From positions 93,490,368-93,554,367 of the forward strand of contig NC_058337.1 of the NCBI RefSeq assembly GCF_905475395.1: a DNA stretch of 64,000 nucleotides, in the 5' to 3' direction. This DNA comes from Chrysoperla carnea. Taxonomy: Eukaryota; Arthropoda; Insecta; Neuroptera; Chrysopidae. Both the position numbers and the translations under genes were made by a program. Below, one piece after another: positions 25,401-40,400 of the stretch. The notes beneath the pieces were generated by a model, which had not been told where the DNA came from, made no database searches, and saw only the letters and a list, made by a program, of their open reading frames with translations. Positions within the stretch are counted from its first letter, which is position 1; the number at the start of each line of letters is the position of its first letter.

Positions 25401-28400
25401 GACACAAAAGTGCTCTTATATAAAAACTCCAAAATAAAGTAAACAAATTGTAAAAATGTTTCCTAGTCTGTAATTAGTAAAAAGTTGTAATAACACATAA
25501 AGCTAAAAATCATGTAATTAAAAGTAATTATTTTGCATTAAAATGTTAATAAAATGAAAAATAATTTCACTTTATAACGAACGCATGTTAATAAACTTGA
25601 CCTTACAACAAATACTGTTTGATTTAAATGTTGAATTAAAAATTTAAAAATACATATAGCAAAAAAATTAAATATAATTAAGTACGTTTGGCGTCATTAT
25701 GATACTGTGTATTGTAGCTAAATTCTGTGATTATTATGTACATTCTTAGTAATAAAAAACTGAACATACCTCAAAGAAAAAAATTTATTAAAAATTACTT
25801 TTCAAGTTACAAGCTTTTCTTCCACTAAAATGTGAAAAATACAATTACTGAGTTAAAAAAAAAAAATCAAAATTGTGGATCGTATCACTGTTGAGATATT
25901 TTAACGCAAAGAGTAATTTTATTGTTGAACAGAAATAACTAAAGTTCTAGTTATGTAGTTAAAAAGAGTTAACTATATTAACTAAAATTTAAACTCATCG
26001 TACTCTGTATATTGTATTTAGAGAAACACTTTAGATGCACAGTAGAATAAATTTCGATTTTAGCCCCAATTTCCTTTTTTTTATTGTTTTTAGTATTTTA
26101 TACATACGTATTTCGACTACCAAGTAGTCATCATCAGTAAGAATTAGCTAGTCGTGATTATTCTTATTATGAATGTTACTCTTTGCTTATTTGGTGACGA
26201 ACTGCACGTACACGTCGAAATACGTATTTATAAAATACAAAAAACTGATCTAGGAAATTGGGTCAAAAATCGAAATTTATTTCGAAATATCCTAGGTATG
26301 TACAGTATCCTAGGTATGTATCCTTTATGTGTACAGTAGTATATTTAAACATGTATTATTTCCAAATTATATAATCCAAAATTTTTTTTGCAATATTGCA
26401 GGAAGACTTTAATTGAACAATAAGCTTTTCAAAAATTTCACTGCTCATTACTGTGTCTTAATTATTAATAGGTGGTATTTCGTCAAAAAAATATCAAAAT
26501 CTGATTTGGATTACATTTATATTAAATTTATTCAAATTTCTTTAAATATTTCTATTTTACCTAGTCTTTCTTTTTAACTAGACTGCAAAATTTAGATTTT
26601 AAATTTTAAGTGATCAAATTAAATAAAATTTGTACTATAATTTGTTTTGGACACGGATTTTTAAGATTGTTTCATTTTTTTTAGTTGATTAATGCATCAA
26701 ATATGCGGAGTTGTGTTAACTGAATTATGACGTTTTACTATAATATGTTGAGTATGTTGATTTAAGCGTATGTGTGTGTGTATGTGTTATATGTTATATA
26801 TTATTACTCTAGCAAGTTTTTTTCTATCCTACCCTTATCTTCCTTATTCCTGTATCAAATTGCATTATTCACCCCTAATTTTCAAGCTTATTTTATCTAG
26901 GTTTAACGAAAAATATACTCACGGTCTAAAAATGTATCGCTTAGGAAAAAACATGCTAGACAAATAATTTGAACGAAAAAATATCCATAAATTTATTGGG
27001 CAAACATGTTACTTTTTAAAGATGCTCTGCTAATACTCTAGACATTTAATACTCCAAACATTATTAGGCAAACATGTTAGTTTTTACAGATGCTCTCATA
27101 ATACTCTAGTCATATAATTACTATTTTTAATAATGTTCTCCTAATATTAATTTAAAAATTTTTGATTTTTTTCACCACCTTTCTACGAAATTTGGTGTTT
27201 GTTGTTCTTAGCCGCGGGTACAGATAGCCACGGGTTACGGTAACTACAGGAGTAGAATTCCTCGCGGGTCGAGCTAGTTTAGTATTATTTAAACATGTGG
27301 TCGAGTATGGATATGTCAATAGTTAAGCGTTAGAGTATTTATGTTGATACTAAGTTGTTAAATGCTGTTAATGTTAATCATTTTAAAATTATATATTTAT
27401 GTACTATTAATAGAAATATTGTTTTCTTTTAATTATTTTATTATATTATATATTGCGTAATATAAATTTTTTTTTATATTATCTTTGTAATATGTTTCTT
27501 TAAAGTTGTTCCGTATCAAAAAAATGTTTTTTTTTTTGTTATGCTGCTTATTTCGCTAACCTTGAGTTTGACACATATTTTTGTACTGAAAGGGAACTGC
27601 AATTGTTAATTTTCTAAAAATCGAATTTTCTTTTTGCGTAATGTGTCTAAAATACGTGCCTACCTTACCTTGAGATATTTCTATACTGGGTGTGGTGTCT
27701 CAAAAGTAACGCACTTCCGATGCACTTCTATTTCCCCTATCTTAATCTACCCGTGTATTGGATCAAAAAATGGAAAAGGATTTTTCGTCTTGATGCAACA
27801 TGGGGTGCGTTACTTTTGGAACACTCAGTATATACATACTAGGGAAAATGAAATAAAAAATAATATATCAACAAATTACATCATTTAATGAATAACTTAT
27901 ATAAAAAAATATTGATCAAATTACATCAATTAATCAATATTTTTTGTCAGTGATCAATATTTCCAAAAGTAACTTCTTAATTGAAGTTAGGAATATAGGG
28001 TATAAAAAATATTTTTGGGTGACAAAAACTGTAATATATATATATAGGTCTTATCTTCTTACTTCCTGATTTAATAATGAATGGTTCTATATTATGAAAA
28101 AATAGTAAAGAAATTTAATATTTTATCATATCTATTATCTACCTTGAACATAAAACCTAAATTTGCGGTTACTTGAATATGTGCTTTGAATATTTCAAAA
28201 TATTTTATATAAACCTATTCTTATAAACATGCTATCAGATTTCGGTGAAGATTTAATTTACAATAAATTTTTTTATAAACAAAATGAAAAATGTTGTCGC
28301 ATGAAAATTTTTTTCCATGCGATAACCGTAGGGTTAAAATAGATTCTATTAAAAACATTATTTTATAAATGGCCAAGATTTTCACATAATCCGATTTCAT

Positions 28401-31400
28401 TCACTTACATCACCCCAAAAGATATAAATTTCTTTAAGGGAGGCATTTAAATATTACAAGTATTGCGACAAGTAAGCAAATTTTCGATGACTTTAGACCC
28501 TTACCTCACCTCTGTAGGAGAAAATAAGAAAATCTTTCCAGAAAATAAGAAAATCTGTCCAAAGTCATAGAAAATTGGCTAAAGTAATGCTAGCTTAAAT
28601 GCTCCATTACGGGAAACTTACCCAATAAAATATCATTTATCAGGTAACTGTTATTATAAATTTTAAATTGTCCAATAAAGAGGTAACAGGTAATAGAATT
28701 TCTCAAGCTTTTACAGAGAAGAATCATATATTAGGAGTGATTCAGGGAAAAATGATTATGTATTTATTTTTTGAAGCTTATATCACACAATCAGACACGT
28801 ACAAAAAACGACTTAGTTAAAGCATTTAATTATATGAGTTTTATATCGCCGTATATGAGTTTTATTTCAAGCGTTTCCACGGGAACGATACATTATTTTA
28901 GATTTAATTGTATGGATAGAAATATAAGTCTATGGTTTGTATACATGGCTTATATTGAAAATTTAATACTATTTTCTCACAAATTTTTCAATAATTTTAA
29001 ATTAACATTTACCATACCATTTGCATGTAAGCAATTGAAAATTAGTCGTATTTTTAAATAAAACGAATGATTTATTTCAAATTTTATTAGATGGCAGTAC
29101 TGCGATCGATCACTTTAACCCTCCGCCTACTACGCACCCAACGAATAGGCGATATGTACACTGGGGTCAAATTTATTATTTTTCATAAGGTTTTAAATGT
29201 TAATTAACCTTTTGCATAAATTGTTAACATAAATCCTAATAAAATAATTTTTAATCTAAAGATTGTAATTTTAATCTCGGATATAACATAACTTGTTACG
29301 TTTGTTTTCAATTAGAATACATATAAAAAATAAAAGTAATTCTAATTACAATGGTCCACACATCACATATATGTGTTTAATGTTGTTGTTATTTGACTAT
29401 TTATAATTAATATTAATAAATAATAAAATAAAATATGAATGAGAATATAATAACTATCAAGGAATTAATAAACTGAGATATTTTCTCTTAATATTATGCA
29501 CATATATAGTAGATTTATTTACTTCATTTATTACTCCGTCGATTTTAGATGTAAATTAAAGAAGTTTAAAAAAAAGACCAGTACCACCTTGGTAAATTGT
29601 AGCTTTTGAATTTCAGAAATTTTTATAAGCGGGTAGTTTCGGAAAAAATTTTTAATTTTCAAAAAACTAAGCATTTTAGGGAAAGATAACATATCAGTTC
29701 ATAGTTGTAAAATTTTACCAAATTCTATCGAATTTTCAAAATTGCTCGTTTTTAACTTTAGCTGTATGGTCTGGGGAATGATTCTATATCGGGAAATTGT
29801 CATTTGTAAAGGATGTCCTAAAATTAACGCAAGATTTAACTGTTTGCCCATTTGCGTGATGCTGATCGGTGACAAGTGTTGACAATGAAAAAGCAAATAC
29901 AGCGAGACAGCTGGCAAGATTTTTAAAATAATAAAATTTATGCAGCTACAGCTAACGATTTTCGTATAAATTATGGTTGAAATAGAGATTTAGCTTGATC
30001 AAATGTGTAAAGAAAAATTTTTTAAAATTCAGAGATTAAACCATTATAGACCGCTCGAATAATGGGATTTAGCATTATTTAATTTTTTCCACGGAGTTTT
30101 TTTTTAAATTTAATGTTTTTGGCAACAAGTCTGCGACCACTCACACCTTGTGGGGGCATATCAGATCTGTATCACCACTATTCGGCTACATTTATGCAAA
30201 ATGTGCATGGCCCTGCACGTTAAGAAATGCATGGAAATTTTGGGGCACCCTCTATATACTATACAGCTTTTAGATTCAAAACTAAAATAAGTAATGTATT
30301 TATCGAAAGTTTGAAGGAATCTTGGGTGAAGATGATAAAAAGGTTAGCCGAAACAGCATTTTGGCATTAAAAATATATGTTTAGAAACGTTTACTAAGTT
30401 TACAGATCAATTAAAATATAGACAATTTTAATTGACAGTCAATTTTACACTTTAAAGCTTTGGGTTAAACTCTAATAAGCATTGTTTTTGACTAAATTAC
30501 AATCAACAATAAAGAAGCTTGAAGAGCTTTGAAATTTTCATTTTTTTTTTCCAATCGTTTCTTTATAAAGCTACTTTTTTTACTTCTGAAATTAGCGATA
30601 TTCGATCTAAAGTCAACTGAGTATATCATAATAACTTGACTATTATAAACAGACTGTTGTGATTATCTGTCTTATTTCACTCTCTTCAATCAATTTAAAC
30701 ATAGCCTTAAGCCATTTCTTTTCTCTCTATTTGTCTACGATATTGACTGGTGTGTTGATTTTTTTTTATACATATATGCAAGAATATGTTATATATTTAT
30801 TTCTTATTCTATTTAAATTCGTTTTTATTATTCAAGATAGTACGCCATGCGCCATTGCTTGGAAGTGCATACAAAAAATTTCTGCTAGTAATTACGAGGG
30901 TAATCATAGAATTAACCAAGTTAGTAGTAGAAAATTGGTGGAGTGGTTTAAACAGTTATTGAAAATCATGAATCGATGTTGTTTTTGTTGGTTCAAAATG
31001 CCTAAATTTTACGAAACTGTGATATTTAGAAAGTAACTGATTAAAAGCATTTCTTTCGTTAGGGTTATTTTTTCAATGATGTTATGTCATTTTATTAGCC
31101 ACGAAGCATTTTTTATAGCCTTCGCTACAAGAAAATAAATCTAAAATAGTATAATCACACTACAGTTTAATGTTTTCTGTATAAAAGATAAGAATATGAA
31201 ATTAATAATTGCATTTTTCCTTTGATTTGATGCATTCTTATCTTTTAATATTCTTGTTCAACACTAAAAATATCGCATGCGGAAATCTTTAAAGCACGGG
31301 CTGTTTAAAATTCAAGATAATCAAATAATTGAAATATTATAAATAACATGAAGCTGACAATCAAAATTGAAAGTAAATTAGGTTTATAAGGTCAAATTTT

Positions 31401-34400
31401 TAACTACCAATTATAAATTTTTAAATACTCATGAAGAAATTATGTTTTGTATTTTGAAAATCAATTTTCATCAATTTTGAATTTGAAAGGTTATAATTTT
31501 ATATGCTGTTAACTTGCTTCGTAAACAAAAAAAATTTTCCATATAAGTTTTTTACTGTTTTTGATCTGCTAGAGTTTCGAAAAAAAACCGTAAAAGAAGA
31601 TCATTTGCAACTCTCACAATTTTATCTGTATAATTTGCTACAGCACTAATGTCGATACTGTAGCCTTTTTAGTCTTCATTTAATATACATAATTAATATT
31701 TCAGAATAATTTAATATGACATTCCTTGTATAGCATTAAAATATATCCATAATCAAATACATGATATGGTGATAAACTTTAGAAATAAAATTGTCATAGT
31801 AACTAAAATTCCTTTAACTTAATTTTAGAATCCTTTCCCAAAGATAAAAAAATAAGATCATACAAATCAATGGCCAGAGATTGTTTATTTTCAAAATATA
31901 CGTTATAATATATATGTTACAATTCCGGCCAATTTTAAGATTCTTTATTTTATTGTGTTTCTAGATAGTGGAGTATCTTTGATGCGCTGAATTATCTTAT
32001 CTTTATAATCGAAATAATCAAAAAATGAGGGTGACATGCTAACCAGGTTTCCTCCAACTCTCCCTCCTGGAAAAGTCTACAATCCCGAACAATGAAATTT
32101 CCAACCAAGTAACTTGCTGTGATCGTATTTCGGTCTTTCTTTGCACCTGCAATTACTTTGTTTTGCTGTAGTTCACTTTTTTGTCTAACGGATTTGTGAT
32201 TGGTTTCAAAATGCCAGTTGTAATCCACGATGTAACTACAATAACAAACGTGTGCGCGTTCGTTCGTAATATAACACTTCATAAGGAACTTTGTTTACGT
32301 GGCGTGGCCAAAATATTGTGTCGCGTGCCATCAATTGCACGCATGAGATTGATTGGCCATCCTTGAACTACAGCTACATTCAAATTAAGTTGTAAATTTA
32401 TCTATATATTCTGATCACTGATTTTAAATTAAAATACGCCAAATATGCTATTACTTCAAAATAGGTAATATAGACATTTTCGATGAAATTTTATGTATCA
32501 TTAAAAATATTAATTGTGTTTATATAATTAGATAAGTGCGAATAAAAAATATTTAAATCGCAAAAAGTAGCTATTTGATGACAGTGTATTATATACAGCC
32601 ACGCCATTGTGAGTATAACGTTAATTTGTTCCGGGATAGTTCAATTTTATTTCATACAAATAAAATAAAGTTCGCCTAATCCTCTTAATATTTTTTAAAT
32701 AAGGAAACTATACTATAATTCTGTTTAAATTTTAAATTCTAAGAAATAAACTTTAATAACTACAAATTGAAAAGAAAAATATCTAATCTGTTTAAAGGAC
32801 CCCGCAAAGTTAGATAGGAAAATGACTTTCCCACGAAACTTATTCTAACCCACGATAAAATTTTTTTTGGATCATTCTGATTAAAAGCTCTCACGGCCAC
32901 AAAATTTTTTAACGGGTAGTTTTCTAGCTGCTCGAGATCAAAGCCACACATACATTATAGTTTCGTAGCCCGTAGCTCGAAAACTATCCTTTAAAAAGTT
33001 TTGTGGCCGTGAGAGCTTTTGATTAGAACGAACCGAAGGAGATTTTGGGGGTGATTTTGGCCCTGGTCATATGTTACTAAAACTATAATATATTAGTAGC
33101 TTTGATCGCCCGTAGCTTGAAAGCTACTCGTTAAAAAGTTTTCTGTCCGTCACAGCTTTTGATCAGAATGTTCCAAAGAACATTTTAGGATGGGTTAGTA
33201 AAAGTTTCACAGAAAGCCACTTTCTTATCTAATTTTACGGGATCCTTTGACAAATTGTATATAATTCGTATTCAAGCATGCATTATAAAAACATAAGTGA
33301 TTTAAAAAAATTAATCAAAATATTTCACAGTTAAAAACATAAAATTCACAAATGTACAAAACTATAACAATACAAAGTATTGAATTTTGTGACGTATCCA
33401 TAAAAGTTTTTTAAATAAAAAACTATTTAATTTAACACAATGTATACGTATTTTATGTTGAATAATAATATTAATAATATAAAGTCTCTTATCAAGAGAA
33501 AGGTACCCCCTTTCCTTATTAAAAACTAATCTTATATGATGCACCTTTTAATATCAGTGATATCTACAATAGTAATAATAATTGATTTTATTCAATTCTT
33601 GACTCAGTGCGGAGTCGCACGAGTTTCTGTGTTGTGTGCACTTCATCTCTTTACTCGTCAAATCAAAACGATGTCACTTAATAATCAATTAAAATTGATA
33701 ATTAATTATTTAATTTAAATTGTTGTGGTGTAAATAAACAATTTTACTGATTACTCTAAAGAAAAACGTGTTGTATTGCAAGCAGATAATTATAACACGT
33801 GTCACTGAACACACCGGTGTGACTGTGTGCTTGATAGTGTGACCATATGACGGTGACGGTGACGGATTAGTGGTTGTAATTCATAAGTGCTGCACATTTT
33901 GTGTGTGTTTGTGTTTGAACTAGATGAAGATGAAGCCATTTAAATGCAACATACTTCACTGGAATTATGTCGTTGTTACAATATTTATTGTGAAGGCATT
34001 CTATCATGTTATTGATTTAATTGCATCCGATGCAATTCATAATGGGTAGGTGTGATCATGTATTAAGGGTTGCCAATTAAAAAATCTTATCTTATCTTCT
34101 AAAAATAAAAATAAACATCTGATAATAATATAATGTATTCCCACCACTCTCACACTAGTGCGTAGAGTTTTTATTGGACTACTATACATTATCTAAATTA
34201 CTGGAATACAAAATTGTAATTTTTGGCCTCTTGCGAATCACCACCACTACCAACATTTGTGACAATTACCAAGACAAAAAATTCTCTCATGAAACTAAGG
34301 TTGTGGAAATAAAGGAATAAATACGGTAGCTAACTTTAAGACGTCATATCGGAGTAATTTTAGCTGTTTTACGTCGGGGTTTTTTTAATAATATAAAATG

Positions 34401-37400
34401 TCCTCATAATAAAATAAATAATTTTTTACTAAAATGTTTAAAAAAATCTTTTTAAGACATAACAGATTAATGATTATTAATATTTACATAATTAGTCAAA
34501 AAGTTACTGTTTAACAAACAAATATTACGAAAATCTTATGAATATAATAAATAGATAAACATTGATTTTTAAAAATCTTAAATGTCATTTCCTACTATTT
34601 GTTTATCAAAAGTCTTAAATTTCTTCCCTTCATGCATTTAGCATCCTCTCATTTCATTTGATGAATCAACATGCGCCATTCGAGCCTTGTTCGCAAACGC
34701 AAAAATGAAACAAGCAATAGACTAATCAAAAATTTAGTTTCATTCACAGAGTGTTCGCAACTATTGTATACTTAAAATACAGTGGTTATCGGTGCGAAAA
34801 TTTTATTTCGAGAACAAAACCACGCAGAAAAATATTTCTGTTCAGTTCATTGATTTTGTTAGTTTGAAAATCTGGAAACTGGCTTTATTTTGATAGAAAA
34901 TTGTATTCTTATGAATGTCTATATTTTTTTGAGGAAATTACAGATCTCATCTAACGAGAATATCGTCGTTTCGATTAGCGCCCAATAATTTATATAAACC
35001 AAAAGCAATTTAAAAATATCGATTGGCATAGAATATTGCTATATTATCTAATTAAAATTTGATATGAAAATGTTAAAATAAATGATGCATTAATTACACA
35101 TTTGACTTATAAAATAGAGTAGAATATTTTTAGAATTTTTTTCATTATTATAGTAACAACAAATTTTTTGTATAAAATTAACTATGTGAACATTTTATTA
35201 TCTGCACAGAAATAATTTTTATTACAAAGCAATTTTAACTATAGTTTTTAAATAATAATTTGATAAAAATAAATAAATTTAACAGAATTACAAAGAAAAA
35301 TAATTGTTTTTTAATTAAAAATTTTTGAGAATTTTCACATGTGATATGTTGTTTAATTTAGTTTTTCTATAAGTAGACTAATTGTGTTTTTACTAAAAGT
35401 TACCCACACGCTTCGCTGGGTAATTTCAACTTTAACACTAGTAACTAACGCCTTATAGCCTTATATCTTTCCCTCACTTATCCCCTCTTCATAATACTCG
35501 TAATATAGACAATCCCAACTTTTAACACAAATTCATCATATGTTGGCATTTATACGGATTTCGTCCACAGAGCTCGCTGTTCTGATAAAATACACCTCAT
35601 GTCTTATTCTGATGTACAAATGATGTGCAATTTCATCAAAATCCGTCCCGTATTTTTTGAGAGAAAGCGTAAAAAACATCCATACCCTCAAGCATCCAAA
35701 CAAACTGTTACGATTATAATAGTAGTGTGTACAAATGTAATGAAATTTTTTCATTTTTTTATCCACTTCCGAACGTTTTAATAATTCAAAATTTTACAGA
35801 CGTATTTAGAGACGATGACACCTAATAAAAATACGATCTGTTTTAGAAATTTGAATGTTGTAGAATGTAAAATTTTTTGTTCAAAGGAGTAGGGCTTGAT
35901 GTTCATCCTTTCTCATAATTAGCCTACCTTATCCCACGCTTTTTAACATTAAAGTTTAAAGTTATAACTGCATTCTATCATTGTAAAACGTTATATTTTT
36001 TTAAATTATAATATTTTATTCCTTTTAATTCAAAGTCTCTGTCTCGTGAAATCAATTGAAATTGTATTTAGTAATAAAATTAAATCATTTTGTTATGATA
36101 AACCATTAATTTTCTCATACATCTATTTGTATTCATAATAAAATATAATTGAATCTTATAAGATTAATAACATTTTACAGAATGTAAAAAACATGTGTGT
36201 ATTCTAGCACGCCAACTACTTATAGCTTCGTAAACGAAAAAATCTCACACTAGAATCAAGTCATATGTTTCTCATCAATCTCATTAGCTCAAAAAGAATT
36301 ATTGTAAACGGGGTAGATATCAACTTTCGTCATTTAAAATCTTAGGGTAAAGTTAAAGTATTTCGAAATAAATGTAAATGTAGAATTTCTTTGAAGCACT
36401 TATTCCTAGGTACGTTTGCTTGCAATTTCAGTTCAAAAATCGTTTATGAAGAGTCATATTATTATTATCAGTATTTTAGTATATTGTAATATTGTAGCTT
36501 TTATTTAACTTCACTTGTATATCTTGGAATTTTGCTATCAAATTTGGAGCGCTTCCCGGTGTTCGAGTGAGCTGAAATTTTGCATACTAAATTAGGTATG
36601 TAAATTGGATAATAATTAATATTTTGTGATAACCATATTTTATATACGCACGTATTTTAGTTTTAAATAAAATAAAAACATTTTAAGGAATAAGCGTTTA
36701 CAAATGAGTCAAGTATGAGTAATAGGAAAAATTATTTTTTCTTTTTAGTACAATATAGTATAGTTTAAATTAAGTACTATTAAGTATTGCTCCCTTTTTA
36801 TATGAATGCTCCCTTATTATTTTCTTGTCAAGTATAATCCGTAAATAATCACATTAGAAGACCAGAGTGAATACAGAATAAAGCTTTTTTTAGAAAGAAA
36901 ATTATTTATTTTTTGATTCTGATATACCTACCATTAACAAACAAAATGGGTCTTCAAATTAAAAAACCAAAAAATTAACCAAATTGAAAATTTAATTGCC
37001 TTATGTAAAATTGAATACATGAATATTTCAGTTTCTAACATATTAAAAAATCGTCTTAGAACAAGAAAATTTCTTAAAAAGATTATTTTCTGCATATGAG
37101 TGAACCAAACCGAATAATCCGATTAGTATAACATAAAAGAAAACTAAATAAAGTGGTAGCTAATGCTGCTTAAAGTCTTGCTTTGATAAAAAGATGTATC
37201 TCTAAAAGGTCGTTTTAAGATAAAACAATTTTTTTTTATTATACCATGTATATGAAATATACATAGTATATTAAGTTTAGTCCCAAGTTTGTAACGCTTA
37301 AAAATAATGATGCTAGGAAAAAAATTTTGTCATAGGTGTTCATAAAATCACCTTATTAGTCCATTTCCGGTTGTCCGCCCGTCTGTGGACACGATAACTC

Positions 37401-40400
37401 AAAAACGAAAAAAGATATCGAGCTGAAATTTTTACAGCGTATTCAGGACGTAAAAAGTGAGGTCAAGTTCGTAAATGAGCATCATAGGTCAATTGGGTCT
37501 TGGGTCCGTAGGACCCATCTTGTAAACCGTTAGAGATAGAACAAAAGTTTAAATGTAAAAAATGTTCCTTATCAAAAATTAAATAACTTTTGTTTGAAAC
37601 ATTTTTTCGTAAACATCACTGTTTACCCGTGAGGGCGCCAATTAGGCGGAAATTTTATAATATGTACTATACTTGATTATCAGTTATGTATGTGTCCATG
37701 TTTGTATGTGTAGTGTGATAAAGAAATCAACACTGACTATGCATGGTATTTCAACAATTAACTCAGTCAATTGTTTGTTTTCACTTGTTTATACCTCAGT
37801 TTAATTTTAAAAAATATATAACTTTTTGCTACAATTTAATCAACGATATTTGCGTAATTTTTTTAAATAACGAATACTTGATTGCATATCATTAAGATAT
37901 ACGGCATATGGTAGAAAAAGAGGGAAGAAAACATATTTTTTATTATTTTCTTAGAATGATTATGATGGAGATATATCGTTTGATCCGAAGTCTTATTTTA
38001 AGGCATAGCGTGGTAACAGACAACTACTATATTATGTTATTATATAAATTTTATTGATGACAAATCATTTTAAATTAAAATATTCAAATATATGTCAACA
38101 ATAAAGTATAAATTGCATTTATACTAAGGTTTATGAATTTATTATTTTTATTATATTGATATTATTTAGATGAATAGATTAATTTAATTGAAAAAATAAT
38201 TTATTTACTTTAGCCAAATAAAATTTAATACTTTACAATAAGGACAAAATTAAATTCAACACTGCCATACTAATACTTCCAGCAGTGGTTTCTATCACCA
38301 AAACAAGCAAAAAGTTTATTAAATTGTAAGGTTCATTTTCGAGATACAGGCTGATATTTCGAAACAAATATTATATGACAAAAATAAAAAAATTTGCCCA
38401 GAGCACGTAATTTTATTTTGTTTTTTCTTGCGTTGGGATACTGCCTGCCTTATTCGTGTATGCACCAGACAGAAAAACAAAAAATATTATGTATCAAAAA
38501 CCGCTTCAATATATAGAATATACAACTAAACGTTCTTTTAGTTTATGCGGTTTTGCAACGCATGTCGGTTACAGCTAGTATTTAATAAAAAATCCTGTCC
38601 GTGATTTTAAAATGATTGTCATTTTATAATAGTACTGGCGCAAATAACTTCCTATTGGCCGACATTGTTGGATTTTTAATGTATTTTAACGTCCTGGTCA
38701 AGAAGAGAAAGATGTTCGTTCGCTTAGGCATAAGTTTATTGAATTTCATTTTATACCATGTATATATGAAATATACATAGTATATTAAGTTTAGTCCAAA
38801 GTTTGTAACGCTTAAAAATATTGATGCTAGGAAAAAAATTTTGTCATAGGTGTTCATAAAATCACCTAATTAGTCCATTTCCGGTTGTCCGTCCGTCCGT
38901 CTGTGGACACGATAACTCAAAGACGAAAAAAGATATCGGGGTGAAATTTTTACAGCGTACTCAGGACGTAAAAAGTGAGGTCAAGTTCGTAAATGAGCAT
39001 CATGGGTCAATTGGGTCTTGGGTCCGTAGGACCCATCTTGTAAACCGTTAGAGATAGAACAAAAGTTTAAATGTAAAAAATGTTCCTTATCAAAAATTAA
39101 ACAACTTTTGTTTGAAACATTTTTTCGTAAACATCACTGTTTACCCACGAGGGCGTTAACTAGGTGCAAATTTTATAGTATGTATTAATATAGGAATATC
39201 AGTTGTGTGTGTGTCTATTTTAAAGTGAATATCTTTTGTTATTTACGTGACGTCAAAAAAACAAACGATTGCGCATCAACATGTATGTATGTGTAATGTG
39301 ATAGAGTAATTAACACTGTCTATGCGTGGTATTTCAACAATTAACTCAGTCAATTGTTTGTTTTCACTTGTTAGTTATGTCTTCAGAAATTTTTTAAATT
39401 TTGTTGACAATGTTTCTAAAATTAAAATGAAATATCCGAACTAGAATCAACTTCAAAACGAAAAAACTTGTGGCTTTGGGGTCTTTGAGAATATATGGAA
39501 TTAATATTTGGACACATCAACAATTTTTATCGAAAACTAAGTGTAAGGGGAAATAACCACAAGAGTAAAAAATATTGAATTAACAGATATTATCTTTTAG
39601 TTTTTTCTGTCGTTTAGTTTTTGAAATAGGAAATTCATATAATAAAATGTTTTATGTATAATGTCGTGGACAATTATTTTGCGAAATATTCATGTTTATT
39701 TAAGTGTAGACTATTTTTCTCCTAATAAAAAAAGTGGAAATTTATTATTGCATTTGTTTTATAAAATACATTTTCATTGCATGTCTTTTATAAAATATTA
39801 TAAAAGCTCAAAGTCCACTTATTTTAGTTGTTAAAAGTTTCAAAAATAGTTTTTTTCAATTCACCTGTAAAAAATATGATACATAATATAGGCAGAAAGT
39901 AAACAGAGCACTTTTTATCTGCGTTAAAATATTTCCGAAATGAACTATTAAAGAAAATACAAACAATTTAGGAAAAAATATCTTTATCTGTCAAAAATAG
40001 TCTTATTTCAACTCGATACACTTTTTCCAGCGATGTTCAATAGCTTTGAATCGATACCTATATAAGCAAGCACCGCCGTGCTCTTTAAAATAATCATCAA
40101 ACGCAGATTCCATCTACACATTGTTTACAAATCTTTACCACTGATCATTATGAACAGGATATTAGGAATACGAATCTTGATGAAACAGTATCTTTTTCGA
40201 TCGTTTTAACTTGATAAATAACAGCCACTAATTCCATCGTAGCGCCTAAACGGATGAACCGTTTTAGATTTTTGTTCTTACTGAGAAACGTGCTCAATTT
40301 ACGTAGAACCATTAGTATTAATATCTTTATTTTTCGATAGAGAAAAGTAAGTAGATACAATTTCCTTGTCGTTGTTTACCATCGTTATACACCGATATTA

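Noticed and set aside
30659-31036. 125-codon open frame in the SUCO intron
   Set aside because: AT-rich, hydrophobic start and no similarity I know; could be chance. Kept out of the gene list.
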